From Durusdinium trenchii (lineage: Eukaryota > Sar > Dinophyceae > Suessiales > Symbiodiniaceae), in contig CAXAMN010000002.1 in the NCBI GenBank assembly GCA_963970005.1, forward strand, positions 514,963 to 578,962: DNA of 64,000 nt, read 5' to 3'. The number at the start of each line of letters is the position of its first letter. The first letter of the stretch is position 1. A program made the translations under genes and the position numbers. Under the pieces are notes generated by a model. It had not been told where the DNA came from. It ran no database searches and saw only the letters and a program-made list of their open reading frames with translations. Below, piece by piece: positions 45,046-57,585 of this stretch.

Positions 45046-46561
45046 TTCAATTCAGACCCCCTCGGTTGTTTGCTAGGGGAACTGTTTATACTATTTAAGA
45101 CCCAACATTAATTACTTGCGATTTAAACATAGCCTGACTGAAACATTCTGAAAACACTCCTCCTACTTAGTCTTACTTTGCCTGACAAAGATTCGGCAAC
45201 GTTCCAGCTTCTGCCTTCTCAACTGCCTGGAAGAACAGTTAAGGTCTTCGTTTGACGAAAAGCACATGCTTGTTGTCCAAACTTGCCCTGAAAAACCACA
45301 ACAATAAGTTAAACATCCGTCTCTGTCAACAGGCGGACCCTGAAACTAAATCTCCAACGAAAACTTTTGAAGACCCTTCAAAACATTCACCAGAAACTTG
45401 TTTGAGCACACAAACCGACTTCAAGCCTCCTCAGACTGTGGAACCTCAGGCTTGGCTGCATCTGGATCACCTGAGAGGGTTGCATTTGCTTTTCTGCAAC
45501 CAAACAACCATGGCACTAGGATTCCCACTGCCAGGTGTGTCAGCTACAGTCCTTGGACACAGCACATTTCTTGCAAGCGACCATGCTGGATGCTCATCTC
45601 GTTCTCTTACAGTAATTGTTATTGGTTTCAATATATTATGAGGAATGGGTAGGCAGCAGTCACAACAATGAACACTATGAAAGCAACACAAATATCTACA
45701 GTACTGACAACCTTCCTATGACTCTTGACTTGTGTTGATGAGTTTTACTTTCGATTTAAACATACCATGACTGACACATTATGAAAACACTCCTCTTACT
45801 TTGCTTGACAAAGATTCGGCAACGTTCCAGCTTCTGCTTTCTCAACTGCCTGGATGAACAATTGAAGTTCTGTTGACTGCTCGGAAAGCACATGCTTTTC
45901 CTCAGTCACCCTGACAAACAACAACAACAACAAGAACACGTTCAACGTTCAACATTCAACATCCGTCTCTGTCAACAGGCGGACCCTGAAACTAAATCTC
46001 CAACAACAACTTTTGAAGACCCTTCAAAACATGCACCAGAAACTTGTTTGAGCACACAAACCGACTTCAGGCCTCCTCAGACTGTGGAACCTCAGGCTTG
46101 GCTGCATCTGGATCACCTGAGAGGGTTGCATTTGCTTTTCTGCAACCAAACAACCATGGCACTAGGATTCCCACTTCCAGGTGTGTCAGCTACAGTCCTT
46201 GGACACAGCACATTTCTTGCAAGCGACCATGCTGGATGCTCATCTCGTTCTCTTACAGTAATTGTTATTGGTTTCAATATATTATGAGGAATGGGTGGGC
46301 AACAGTCACAACAATGAACACTATGAAAGCAACACAAATATCTACAGTACTGACAACCTTCCTATGACTCTTGACTTGTGTTGATGAGTTTTACTTTCGA
46401 TTTAAACATACCATGACTGAAACATTATGAAAACACTCCTCTTACTTTGCTTGACAAAGATTCGGCAACGTTCCAGCTTCTGCTTTCTCAACTGCCTGGA
46501 TGAACAATTGAAGTTGTCTGTTGACTGCTCGGAAAGCACATGCTTTTCCTAAGTCACCCTG

Positions 46562-46655
46562 ACAAACAACAACAACAACAACAACAACAAAAACAACAAC
46601 AACAACAACAAAAACAACAACAACAACGACAACAACAACAACAACAACACCACGT
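46562..46655. repeat. (AAC)n expansion within array unit 3
   Basis: About 30 AAC/AAA/GAC trinucleotides. Unit 2 has about six and unit 4 about twelve at the same place (about 45918 and 47273). Confidence 0.95.
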
Positions 46656-47279
46656 TCAACGTTCAACATTCAACATCCGTCTCTGTCAACAGGCGGACCC
46701 TGAAACTAAATCTCCAACAAAAACTTTTGAAGACCCTTCAAAACATTCACCAGAAACTTGTTTGAGCACACAAACCGACTTCAGGCCTCCTCAGACTGTG
46801 GAACCTCAGGCTTGGCTGCATCTGGATCACCTGAGAGGGTTGCATTTGCTTTTCTGCAACCAAACAACCATGGCACTAGGATTCCCACTTCCAGGTGTGT
46901 CAGCTACAGTCCTTGGACACAGCACATTTCTTGCAAGCGACCATGCTGGATGCTCATCTCGTTCTCTTACAGTAATTGTTATTGGTTTCAATATATTATG
47001 AGGAATGGGTAGGCAACAGTCACAACAATGAACACTATGAAAGCAACACAAATATCTACAGTACTGACAACCTTCCTATGACTCTTGACTTGTGTTGATG
47101 AGTTTTACTTTCGATTTAAACATACCATGACTGAAACATTATGAAAACACTCCTCTTACTTTGCTTGACAAAGATTCGGCAACGTTCCAGCTTCTGCTTT
47201 CTCAACTGCCTGGATGACAATTAAAGTTGTCTGTTGACTGCTCGGAAAGCACATGCTTTTCCTAAGTCACCCTAACAAC

Positions 47280-47311
<32 letters not shown>

Positions 47312-48000
47312 CGTTCAACGTTCAACATTCAACATCCGTCTCTGTCAACAGGCGGACCCTAAAACTAAATCTCCAACAAAAACTTTTGAAGACCCTTCAA
47401 AACATTCACCAGAAACTTGTTTGAGCACACAAACCGACTTCAGGCCTCCTCAGACTGTGGAACCTCAGGCTTGGCTGCATCTGGATCACCTGAGAGGGTT
47501 GCATTTGCTTTTCTGCAACCAAACAACCATGGCACTAGGATTCCCACTTCCAGGTGTGTCAGCTACAGTCCTTGGACACAGCACATGACTTGCAAGCGAC
47601 CATGCTGGATGCTCATCTCGTTCTCTTCATTGTGATCAGTGTCCGCACGACATCATGAGTGAGCAATCACTATCACCGTGACACTCACTGACACACTATG
47701 AACACGAAATTAATACGGCATCACAACCTTTCTATCAACCATCCTTTTGATCCCTTTTCATGAATGTAACTCCACAGGCAAACGTAGCATGGCGGAGATC
47801 ATTTGTCAAACCGAAACGACTTACTGTTCTGTAAGATCAATTTAATTTGTCCGACCAAGATGCGGCAACGTTCCAGCTTCCGCTTTCTCGAGCGCCTCTT
47901 GAGCTACCAACATTTGATGGCTACATCAGTCGTTGGATCTATAAATGTCGCTCGATTCATCAGCTCTGAGATAGGGCTATTGCTCTCTGTGTCCGGAAAT

Positions 48001-49287
48001 ATACATGACCCAAATGACCCGCAAAGGCTAGACATGGCTAGACCCAATGAAGGGCAAACCCACAAATGACCTGTTGACCCGTTGCTTTCTGGAATAGTTC
48101 TGTGTCTCATCCCTGCATATCCCACAGAAAACACTGAGGGAACCTTGTGAGTGTTTCATCTATTGAAACTTGCCTTGTCCATTGCCGGCACACTTTGACT
48201 TTCATTGGAGGATACTGGAGGTGTAGTAGACTGCCTTGCGGTCTTACAAAGTCAACACTGTGGCCTCAGCTGCTGTTGGGTCTATTTCCGCCATGGCAGG
48301 ACAACCTTCACATGTCGTGATTTAAATGCAGCTGTGGGACAATTCATAAGGCCCGCGATGTGATGGGTCTATCCAATTTGACAAATGAGAGCCATTTGAT
48401 TAAGCTGGTACAACCCAGTTGGAATGCCAAACAGATCAGCACAAAATCATGATTGTGCCACTGTGAGAATACTGTGAGATACTAAATCGACCTAAACATC
48501 TATTCCATGTGTACCAGGCTACAGTACCTTTGCATGAGTCGCTGTCTTTCACAAGATTCTGTTTCATGGTTCGGCGACTTCCTCACTCGGCTGCTTTTGC
48601 TCATGCTCAAAGAGTCATGCAACGCGTCAGCAAGCTTTACAAACATACAGGTGCAACAGTGCGAAACACGTTGACACGCCTCAGTTGGGTGTCTGAAGAC
48701 AAACTGTTGATCGATCAATCACACTCTGAGGATTGAACCACCTCCTGCCAGGTGGATTGGAGAGAACATGACTCATGACTGCAACTAAGTGAGAAGAAAG
48801 AAGCCAGCAAAAGCTCCTCAAAGAAGCAGTGCTAATATACTTGTCAACCCAATCTTCACCACATTCTGCCCTTCGACCAAGTGCCTTGAGGCAATTCCTC
48901 CGACTCATTCATCCCTCAACATTTCTCCGCCAGGTTCCGTTCCTCCAGAAGAACTTCAAAGACGGATGGGATCAGCACCACCAGGGAGAATGCAGCCTCG
49001 TTTCTTCAAGGAGTTGAAGCCCAACCGGAGTAGCAGCTGATTGATTCTTTTGGGATACTGTTCACGCTGCAAAACCTTGCAACTTGAAAGGAATGATGGG
49101 TTACTTTTCACCAAATCCAAAAATCAAAACAGTACAAGTTTTGTCATTTTATCGCACCCTTAATGCCAAACAGCAACAAAGCAAACTTTATATATAAAAT
49201 TCCCACGTGTGTGAACGTAGAAATACGCACGAATGCGGCTCAGGCGCTGCAGGGAGCAAAGACCGTTGAATCAAAGTTCAACTGAAA
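48001..49287. other. Stretch with weak plus-strand ORFs
   Basis: ORFs at 48509-48736 (RVMQRVSKLYKHTGATVRNT) and 48789-49040 (SVPPEELQRRMGSAPPGRMQ) on the plus strand look protein-like but have no ATG/splice support and opposite-strand frames are open too. Nothing else seen. Confidence 0.3.
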
Positions 49288-50411
49288 TCAAACTACAAAG
49301 GTGGCTGAACCACGCTCGTCTGGGAAAGGAAAATCGGATATTCTAATCTTAGTAGATATCTTGCCCACTGTTGAGATACTAGAGGTGCACCCTCCCATCT
49401 GCCAAGTTGCCTCAACGTTGGCTGCCAGCGAGAAGCCAATTTGTACATCGTTGTAAGGCAAAGGTCTCAGAAGAAACTCCACGAGCTTGCAGTGAGAACT
49501 TGTAAACCTGTACTTACTGTACACCAATTGCTAGGGTCAATTATATATTAGTGTAGCCAATCTTGTACATTCCTTTCAGACGTTGAAAATATGATCATCC
49601 TTGGCAATCAAGCGTTGTAGAATAGCATCTTCCGTGGCAATTAGCAGTTTCCCAGTGTTGGAAGTAGTACTCGAAGTGCGTGCAACATCGATTCTTGAAG
49701 TGGAACAAGTAACACACCCAAGAGGGGTCGGTTTGGTACCATCTATATCCCCATTGGTTCTACACTTGAGGGTATCCCCTCTATTATATAATCAACCAAC
49801 CAATGAAGGACTATCTTGTCCCCAACTCATTGTCTGCTGGACTCTGGTTCAGATTCCGGAGCCCCATTCCACAAACTGCTCCCCCTGTTTCCCCGGATGG
49901 AGAAAACACACGTGGCCCCAACGCGGCAATGTTGCTCGTGTAACAAGGAACAGAATGTGCTCCAGTGTCAGCTTGCTGATAGCAGGCATGGTGGTGATTT
50001 CTGACGTGTCACTTGCGTTGAGCTTCAGGCCCTGTCGGCAACGCCAGGCCTCACAGATCAGGGTTGGGTGTTTGAAGGATTTGTGATTCTTGGCATGCAT
50101 CCCAACATATTTGTTTCTGCTGTGTGACTGTACCTGGTATCTGGCTTCAGCTCAAGTATTGAGATCTGAGAAGCAGTATAATCATGGTGCAGCACAGACA
50201 AAGGACATGCAAACATGTGCCACTTCACATCGAACCGATCCAACTTGGAACGTGCCCAGTATCTCATCCAACTTGGCGTATCTATCCTTGAACTTTGCTT
50301 TGATGCTTCATGCATGGATGCATGGGGCTGCTCCACTCTCTGTAGTGCTGTGATCAATATCCCGCCATGGAAAAGCACCCCGTGGGGAGAAGCTCGAAAT
50401 TCGAAGGACAT
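49288..50411 (-). CDS. Multi-exon gene, function unknown
   Basis: Exon near 50300-50240 reads KAKFKDRYAKLDEILG and ends GGGCAC before GTTCCA. The next exon starts at 50140 after GAAGCCAG (phase 2, closing) and reads YQVQSHSRNKYVGMHAKNHK, LNASDTSEITTMPAISKLTL and GKQGEQFVEWGSG to about 49855. Two further coding stretches follow: about 49740-49595 (SNTGKLLIATEDAILQRLIA) and about 49510-49288 (FTSSHCKLVEFLLRPLPYND ... RGSATFVV). Joins after the second exon are unresolved. A competing frame over 50411-50058 is open for 117 codons. Not recognised. Confidence 0.5.
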
Positions 50412-52316
50412 ACTTCTCTACTTCTATAGTGCTGATGTAATCAATCTCTTCTAGACATGGTTCAATCATGTTCAATCCAAACGTTCTCACATACACCATA
50501 TTCAACAATGTTAAAGGGTTTAGATGGGTTTAGTATGGTTTAGTTGTGTACCACCTCAAGAATGGCACCCAAAGGCCCAAAGGCACGGCGTCTTGGTTGC
50601 AAGTCTGCAAGATCTGACCTTGCATGAGTTCACCATCCAGTTAGCCATTGTCCACCTCATAAGTATATGGGCCTGCAAGCTCAATCAGGCCACATTGGCC
50701 ACCATGGCGAATCGCGGAACTGGTCTTCCCCGCCCGCACCTTGGAAAGATGCTGAGATCGTCAACGAGGTGAAGCGGAGCAAATCAGGTCCTCCCCAAGT
50801 GGAGCAGTGATGGGAATGTTGGGCATTAGATGGCGCAATCTTAAAGATGTTGAGGCAACTGAACTCCTGCTGTAAAGGCAGTTAAGGCTCATGGAGACCT
50901 ATGAGTTTGAGTCATTGTTTCAGTTCCAAGTGCAAGGGACTACTCCGAACAAGGAGTGGGCACTCGACCGTCCTGATGAGGTAGCACTTTTGATCTACTG
51001 TCAAAGAGAGAACAAAGGGCAAATTCAGCCTCCTCTTCAGTCTGAAAATGGCCTGGCAACTATTGGCAACTGAAGTCATCGGCGGTCCTGCGAAGGTGGC
51101 AACCTGATTGTCCACTGCCAGGAACCATTGGTTCCTGCTGTAGCGTCATGCGGCCAGAGTTCTGGTGCAGTTGCGAGTTATGGTGCAAAAGTGTCTGTTC
51201 ACCGAAACTATAGATAGCCAGCTCTGAAACTGCTAAGGGACTGGATGCTCTTAGCCACCACAGCCCCAAATGACTCTGCTTTAGATTTCTTGGCTATGTG
51301 TGGGCTGGGGCTGTGACTGGCGCAAAGGCCCCGCAGGCAAGTTTAGTTGGAGTTCGAAGGCATATTTCCTGAGTCGTGCAATTTGAGATGCATACGGCCG
51401 ACCATTCATGATTGACTAGGCCCTTATTGGTCGCAACCCACGGAATCCATGTTTAAAGTTTAGAAGGCAATGTATTGACGCTGGGGTCTTTGTTTCTTCA
51501 CCAGCTAATTGGATCGTCTTTCAACCCGGCATGCCACTCTCTCCCCCTCCAAATACGTCCACACTTGTCCAAACCCATTGGTCATGTCAAAGAAGGCTAA
51601 GATCCGCACGCCGCTTGCAGTGTAACCCCTGCAATCTCCACTTCGACTACGCCTTCCAGCAAAGCACCAGGCCTCCAAGACACCATGGATTTACTGCGGT
51701 TCCACCTCCTTTCGCCTATACAGTTTCTTTGCAATTTCCCATATTATGTTGTATGTTCTACTGTATAAAAAGAAACATCTCTCAAGACTGACTTTGCGAG
51801 TTCCCACCAAGACCCGGAGTTGATTTGTGGTGTTCGACCCTCTGGTGAGCCTGGGGAAGAGGCCAGTTGTGCCCCCACCACCACCGAGACAGGTGACGTC
51901 GCCTCAGACGTCGCGCCGTTTGTTTCATCCTTTCAGCCACATCAAGAGTCGAGGGCAGGGCCATCAGGCAGGGAAGCGTAGCCAGCCCCTGTGGTGACAT
52001 CCTGACGAAATAAGCATACAGAAAGGGAAAACCAGGCGTGGATTTGGGAAGTCCAACCTATACATTACAAAGGTAATTATGACAGTGTGCAGGTATATGT
52101 ACGAAACGTTACGAAACACATACGTGCCGCTTGTTTAGGCAAGCCAATCGTGCGAAGCAAACACAAATCCCTGGAAACATTATATTATTCCTGTATATTT
52201 CTAGATGGTGAACAGGGCCTCTTTGAAAATAAGGTACAGTATGGTAGAGTAAGCCATGGACCAAGGCAATTCGGGGAAGCCAACATGTTACAAACAATTG
52301 CCCCAACCTTGGCCAT
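50412..52316. other. Stretch with weak ORFs on both strands
   Basis: Candidates: 50891-51073 plus (METYEFESLFQFQVQG), 51269-51060 minus (SGRMTLQQEPMVPGSGQSGC) and 52000-51782 minus (LPSTLDVAERMKQTARRLRR). None could be extended by phase-closing splices. Confidence 0.3.
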
Positions 52317-52628
52317 CTAAAAGATATCCACGATGCTTGTGGTACTGGCAATGGAAACCGACGGGTACCACTGCATATCCACTAACAGCGTTGTGAACAC
52401 TCCCACTTCACATAGCTCATTGAGACAATGTCCTGCAAACGCAAATGCTGCTCGCATCGTCCGGGTACCCAAAGTCCAAAAGGCAGCAGGAGCAACAAGC
52501 GGGCTGAAGCCTATCAGGATTGAAACAGCTACCGATGTACCGAATGATCTGAGGAGATTGTTATTGTACCTGGCACCAAAGGGAATGCGGGGCTTTAAAG
52601 CTACTTGATTGAACACGTGGTTTGCCAA
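52317..52628 (-). CDS. 103-codon ORF, hydrophobic, uncertain
   Basis: A minus-strand frame (ARYNNNLLRSFGTSVAVSIL; FSPLVAPAAFWTLG). The opposite strand (52333-52608) is open as well, and only one can be coding. The minus strand is preferred because of neighbours. Confidence 0.3.
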   Translation of the reverse strand: MANHVFNQVALKPRIPFGARYNNNLLRSFGTSVAVSILIGFSPLVAPAAFWTLGTRTMRAAFAFAGHCLNELCEVGVFTTLLVDMQWYPSVSIASTTSIVDIF

Positions 52629-53182
52629 TCCTTAACATCTATTTTTGGTAATCCAAGTGAGCTGTACTTATAACAACCGCCATGAGTACAAAGCTTCTTT
52701 TTGAACATGTTGGATGACAAGAGCTTCAGGTAGTCAGCATCTAGTCTAGGAGCCTAGGAATTATACATGTTACATACAATTGTATATATATATATATGGA
52801 ATTGTATCATATTGTATCAGGGTTTTGCAGCAAACCGGCCTTTGGACGTTGACCCACAGTAATCTCACGACCTACTACGACCTACTAGATGTCCACCTCT
52901 CCTACCTCTGCAAACAACTCGAAGCCGACGATGACAATCGGCAGTGTGTCTGGACTCCAAGCCACCTGGCAGTGTCAGGCAAGCCCTGCCAAGGTTCAAC
53001 TCAGCATCCTTTCTTGCCCTTGCAAGCACAACTTGATGAACTGTACAGGGGCACCATGTGGAACCCTGTGAGATTCATCCCCAGCCTCCAGGACACTGGC
53101 ATTCAAGGCTTCCTACAGGGAGTGCAAGATCATGAAAATGCAGGCCCGTGTAATCTCCTAGATCTGTCAGTTCTCCCCCCTA
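52629..53182. other. Spacer; plus-strand frame into the minisatellite
   Basis: A (TA)n run at about 52780-52797. A plus-strand frame from 52780 runs 161 codons and ends inside the minisatellite (SDGLQAKSDGLQPRSD). No other support. Confidence 0.35.
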
Positions 53183-53385
53183 ATAGCGATGGCCTCCAAA
53201 CTAAGAGTGATGGCCTCCAAGCTAAAAGCGATGGCCTCCAGCCTAGAAGCGATGATGATCTTTAACCTAATCGCGATGGCCTCCAACCTAAGAGCAATGG
53301 CCTCCAACATCCTCCAACCTAGTAGCAATGGCCTACAACCTAGAAGCGATGGCCTCCAACCTAGTATCAATGTAATCTCCTAGAT
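53183..53385. repeat. Minisatellite, AGCGATGGCCTCCAACCTA type
   Basis: About nine imperfect units of 21-27 bp (AGCGATGGCCTCCAACCTAG and AGCAATGGCCTCCAAC variants). Same family as 41385-41460. Confidence 0.9.
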
Positions 53386-53929
53386 CTTTCCGTTTTCGTT
53401 ATTCCTTCTCCTTTGTAGACTCAAGCGGGTTCCACCTGAAGGAAGTAGAAGGGGTCTTCAGCGGTCTTCATGTTTACTCTCGCCGCAGTAATCCTCACGT
53501 GCTTTCCCTAATTCGGCTTTAACTTTACCATATACCCCAAGCCTGCCTGGGCCAGCAGCTGAAAGGGTTCCAAAACCCTACAGCTCTCATCAAGGACGCC
53601 TACCAAGGGTTAGCAAGAAACTCCTGCTCCAAAAAAGATCCCAGGTATGAACAACTATACATCTGCTGATCATCCCAATCAAATACCTTGACAAATCCTG
53701 ATGTTTGGTGGTCCCATTATGTCCGGCCGCATTCTGCGTGAACAAACAGCTTGCAAGACATCTCAGATCAGCATTTGTTCATTTGGAACCATGCTGAATG
53801 ACATACCTTCAGAGATCTGACGGGCCCTAATGCTTCTGATCCTTGGGTCATTTGGGTGCGTCTGACAATTGGTTACATTATATATTGTTATTGGATTTTG
53901 TAGGCATCAGGCCAGGTATTTCTTGGGCC
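53386..53929. other. Spacer without a recognised gene
   Basis: No convincing ORF or repeat. Confidence 0.4.
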
Positions 53930-54885
53930 CTAAGGATTCTTGGCAAGGTATTTCTGCACTGCGCACAAAGACAAGATGCGGCCTCCTTCTCGGAAAGTGC
54001 CTTCGTGACGGCTGGATTCATTGTGGCTAAAGAGGGCGAGAACGCTTTCTTTTGTCATTGAACATGAATTTGTCAAGTAGGATTCTTCTCAAACAACCTG
54101 TGCTAATGCTTGGTGCCAAAGGCAGCAAGAACTGAGGAAGTACGAAACATCAACCCACCTGGCAAGCTGAGTGGCTGACCAATCTCCCAATAGTTCTTCT
54201 CGGCCAAAATCTGGCAACATGAACTGACATGCACATGTCTCTTTAGCTTGGATACTTTCAAAACAGAACTGGCAATCAGCAAACATGACCAAAGCCTGCT
54301 GCCCAGATGGTTTCACACGGAAGGCAATCAGGTATGACCTCCAATCTTCGGATTCAGTCTCATCGCTACCAGTTTTGCAAGTCTGGCATCAAGAGACCAG
54401 GTTACTGCGCCCAACCAAAACAGCACACCAGTAAACACCACGAAAATAAGGATCCCCTCAATTTTTGAAATGTCCACCGCGCCAAAGCTTTGCAGCTTGT
54501 TGGAAAAAAACATGAGAAGGACATAGAAGGACTATTGTGACTATTGTCTACCTCAATGATGTGCTTTAATCTAAACACAACCCTAATTCGCCAACACAAG
54601 CGTTCTTCCGTTGGTTGCTAGCCAATGAAGAGACTCACAAGAAATGGTTGAGCATGAAAAAACGGGAATGTCGCCATGCAAAGCTTGGTCCCCGTGCCCT
54701 TTGAAAGCAGCTCTCAGGCGAAGTGCTGGACGGTCTCCTGACGGCAAAAGCGCTTTAGATCCTTGATTCTCCATACAAAGATCTTCTGGTTGGTGAGACA
54801 AAGCATCCCCAAATGCCAAATAATGATGGTCACCACCGTTCCCAAACATAGAGAGGAACAAACAAACAATATTCGAAGCTGCCAC
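53930..54885 (-). CDS. Multi-exon Cys-containing protein, function unknown
   Basis: Exon from 54885 (ATG MAASNIVCLFLSMFGNGGDH; ALSHQPEDLCMENQGSKALL) runs to a TTCTT/GTGAGT donor near 54630. A small exon near 54500-54455 is possible. Exon 54382-54159 begins after GATGCCAG, reads TCKTGSDETESEDWRSYLIA and FADCQFCFESIQAKETCACQ, and ends GCCAG/GTGGGT. Exon 54026-53930 begins after CCCTCTTTAG and reads HNESSRHEGTFREGG and CAVQKYLAKNP before TAG. The last junction closes exactly in phase 2. Two close Cys pairs suggest metal binding but no named finger. The join of the first exon is unresolved. Confidence 0.6.
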
Positions 54886-55371
54886 CTTGTTTTGTCATGT
54901 TTTGTCCAATGTACTATGAGGTATTTGAGGCTGATGTTCATGAAGGTTCGCCTTTCATGTGAGTGAGTGCCTCAATGACACATGTATTTGAATTTGTGGT
55001 GCATGTTTTTATCATGCCTGTCTTTGTTAATGTCCCTTAAAGGGGCCGGGCCTTACCTTCCTTTTGCATCTCTTTTTCTTTATTACTTTTCTTCACAGCC
55101 AAGAGTCCACCTCATCTGTTCATCACACCGGTTTGGCATTGACCACCAGCACCCACCAACCTCTGGCCTGTTGTGGTCCATTCACAGGATGAGTTTGATG
55201 GCCACGGTGTCCATGATGGATAGACCTCACGATGGGAACAATAGGTGTGAACCATCGACAACTGGATCCCCTCTTTCTGCTGGGACGAGAGAGCCTACAC
55301 TTGCAACCCTCGATGGCAAATTGAATCTCTTTTCTGATCCTCAGCAGTATGTCGAGTCACCTGCAATGCTG
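54886..55371. other. Stretch with a plus-strand ORF, uncertain
   Basis: Plus-strand frame 54982-55419 (145 codons; hydrophobic N-terminus, later PLSAGTREPTLATLDGKLNL) overlaps the 3' end of the next minus-strand gene. Minus-strand frames are open too. No call. Confidence 0.3.
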
Positions 55372-55866
55372 TTAGTCTATCCAAGGCACAGGGTTAGGTT
55401 TTATGCCACGATCCTCTGAGTGTACCACTGAGCCTGGGACATAACCCAAGACCTGAATCTCTGCAGGCAGCTGAACCTCCCAGACTGCGCAGGGCTCCTG
55501 GAGGGCTGGGGAGCTGAAGCCGAACGCCGCGGGTATTGAGAACACCATGTGCAAACAGAATCACCTCAAGCTTCCGCAGGCTTTGCCGAAGCTGACGGTT
55601 GTTGACCTTCAACATTCCGATCTTTGAAGAGCTATTCTACAGTACACTTGAGCATGCTGATCCACCGCCACAAGGATCTTCAACCTTTCGAAAGCCTTTC
55701 CAGCTGTGACCAGTCCCAGCATTTCCCGAGTCCTCACCAAGCCCAGGAGGCAAGGTGATTTGGAGGTAGCCTCCCTGCAAAGCTGAGGCCAAGGTAAAGC
55801 CTCATCAAATGGCAGTGATTGGCAGTGTGTGAGGCAACCTGTCTTTACATCTTTTGCTTTTGCCAC
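55372..55866 (-). CDS. Short spliced gene, function unknown
   Basis: Exon 55615-55546 (MLKVNNRQLRQSLRKLEVIL) ends CATG/GTGTTC. After a 40-bp intron, exon 55505-55372 begins after CCCCAG and reads LQEPCAVWEVQLPAEIQVLG and VVHSEDRGIKPNPVPWID before the stop. Phase 1 closes. A further upstream exon within 55866-55690 (EMLGLVTAGKAFERLKIL) is likely and could splice from GTCACA. Not recognised. Confidence 0.5.
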
Positions 55867-56382
55867 AATGAAGGGGATCTATGGCGTGAAAGTCATCAAC
55901 ACGATGCTACTTTAAAGGTCTAGCAAGGTCTGATTGGAAGCTTGGCACCATGGTCCGAATGCTTGGTAGAAAACACTGGAGCCCCATGGTCACCGTGGGA
56001 CACCTTCAGTATGGGGGAAGAACATGAACGAGTGGAAAGGCCGAGGCCAATGTCTGCGCTTTATGCGCCATGTTGCCCGATTCACTCAAACTTGGAAGTG
56101 TTCTTGCAACAGCCAAACCCTATTTTTGGTTCCATAGGCCATACTGTAGGGTTCAACTTGTTTCCAAGTATTTGGTTTGCAACCTGGTGAACCTGCAGGC
56201 AACTGTGGCTTCCTTACTCACCAGGACCTCTGCCACTTCTGCTGCAAGCAGTGACGTTGGCCGCACCTCAACAGCAGATCGAGTCAGGGTGATAGGCCAC
56301 AAATATCCACACAAAAAAATAATCAAACCTTTCTATTGGTTTAATCGTTTAACCTAAAATGTCTTTACAGGATGCTGCCTCC
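55867..56382. other. Spacer with a possible exon
   Basis: Minus-strand EVRPTSLLAAEVAEVLVSKE before a CTGCAG/GTTCAC donor near 56200 is exon-like. Plus-strand ORFs cover the same bases. No model closed. Confidence 0.3.
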
Positions 56383-56751
56383 TAGAGCAAATCAAATGAG
56401 CATCCCTTTGTCCGGCATCCAAGAAATGAGAGGTCAGTATGTGTCTACAATAAAGCTGGTAATACCTATCAGCTATATGAGGATACTAGTCCTTGGGCTC
56501 TTTGTCGAACCTACCCTGAAAGGGTTCCCGGCGGCACATCCCGAAACCATAGGGATCTCAAGGTCGAATTGGCCCACCACGGCCTCGAGATCGTTTCATC
56601 GCGTCATTTGGTGCAAGGATCCATGATGAGTGAGTTTCCTTTGGACAGTTTTTGCATCCTACTCGGGAGGTCTAGAGGAGTTGTTGAACACATTGAAGAT
56701 TTGGCTTTGAAAGCTGTCTTACGTCTTGTTTCTAGAGTTTTTGGGGTCTGA
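56383..56751 (+). CDS. 123-codon plus-strand exon candidate
   Basis: Open from an AG at 56382 without ATG (VYNKAGNTYQLYEDTSPWAL; HHGLEIVSSRHLVQGSMMSE; GVVEHIEDLALKAVLRLV) to a TGA at 56749-56751. Composition is strongly protein-like, and it would be one of the few plus-strand genes here. Two other frames are also partly open and the upstream exons are unknown. Confidence 0.4.
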
Positions 56752-57574
56752 ATCACTTCCAGCAGGATAAATGTAAATGTATGCACATGTCCGCATGGAA
56801 ACGATGTCGCAACCTGTGAACAAGAATGGTTGCCCATCTGATCGCATGTCTATATAGACGAGCTTTGAATGCGGATCCGGGTAGAGCCCACACAAACATA
56901 CTCAAAAGATCTCAAAAACATGCGCAGGGATGTTGAAGGCACGTTGCAATTGGAGAAGCCAACAGCCTCGTAGTTTTTGTCGAAGACTGACGCACCCTCC
57001 TTGCCAGGTGGCTTAGCATCGTGGTGTAAGTCTTGCGTTCAGTCTTGCGCTCTGTTCTAGGAGGCTTTCTGAATATCTTTGGAGGGGGCCACATTGTTAC
57101 AACTTATTGAAATCACACATTAACTACTCATTGTTGCTTATATTGTGTTCTGTGCCCCACATTGACATGCAACAATGCAACATCTGCCTCTGGTGTTGAT
57201 CCTTGCAGTTCCACCGACCAAATTTGCGAGCGTTCAACTGCCTGGCTCAAGCATGCTCAAGCCGCGGGATGAAACGTATCTCAGTTGGCCGATCTTTGGC
57301 TATGAAACTGTGAATAACAGGCCTCCACACCGCACCAGTTTAGCCCTAGGCTATTCGGCCTCCTTTTCCCACTGAAGTCGATCCGAATTGTGATCGACTC
57401 TTGTAGCCTACCACATCCAAAAATTCAGGCCCGCAAGCAAGTCAGTCGGACGCCAGGCACTCGGATCTCCGCCTTCCCCAACGCACGCACGCCGACGTGG
57501 TGCTTATATCGCCAACAATTCTCTGTTGGACCCGTGGAACCCTGTTCTTGCAACATGTGTTAATATCTTTTTCT
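56752..57574. other. Spacer without a supported gene
   Basis: Short ORFs on both strands only (for example 57094-56912 minus and 57175-57375 plus). Confidence 0.35.
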
Positions 57575-57585
57575 AGAGGACGCTA

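Larger units (their letters stand above)
42650..48000 (-). repeat. Tandem macro-repeat array, four close and several diverged copies
   Basis: The anchor CAAAGATTCGGCAACGTTCC lies at 45186, 45809, 46455 and 47169, so units are 623, 646 and 714 bp. Length differences come mainly from (AAC)n tracts. Diverged copies lie near 42700-43100, 43230-43620 and 47850. On the minus strand each close copy keeps VEKAEAGTLPNL followed by a GTAAGAGG donor word, and a second block CTGACACACCTGGAAGTGGG after TGTAG and before TCAG/GTG. The diverged copies keep LEKVQAGALP, LEKAEAGTLPHL and GVPDTAKPKDSKEAW. This suggests amplified exons, but no full gene was assembled. Plus-strand ORFs of 111-153 codons in each copy are also conserved. 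Confidence 0.8.

Noticed and set aside
44086..45098. ORFs of 100-153 codons (poly-Thr/Leu/Val)
   Set aside because: Translations of CTA/CCT trinucleotide repeats, open in several frames.
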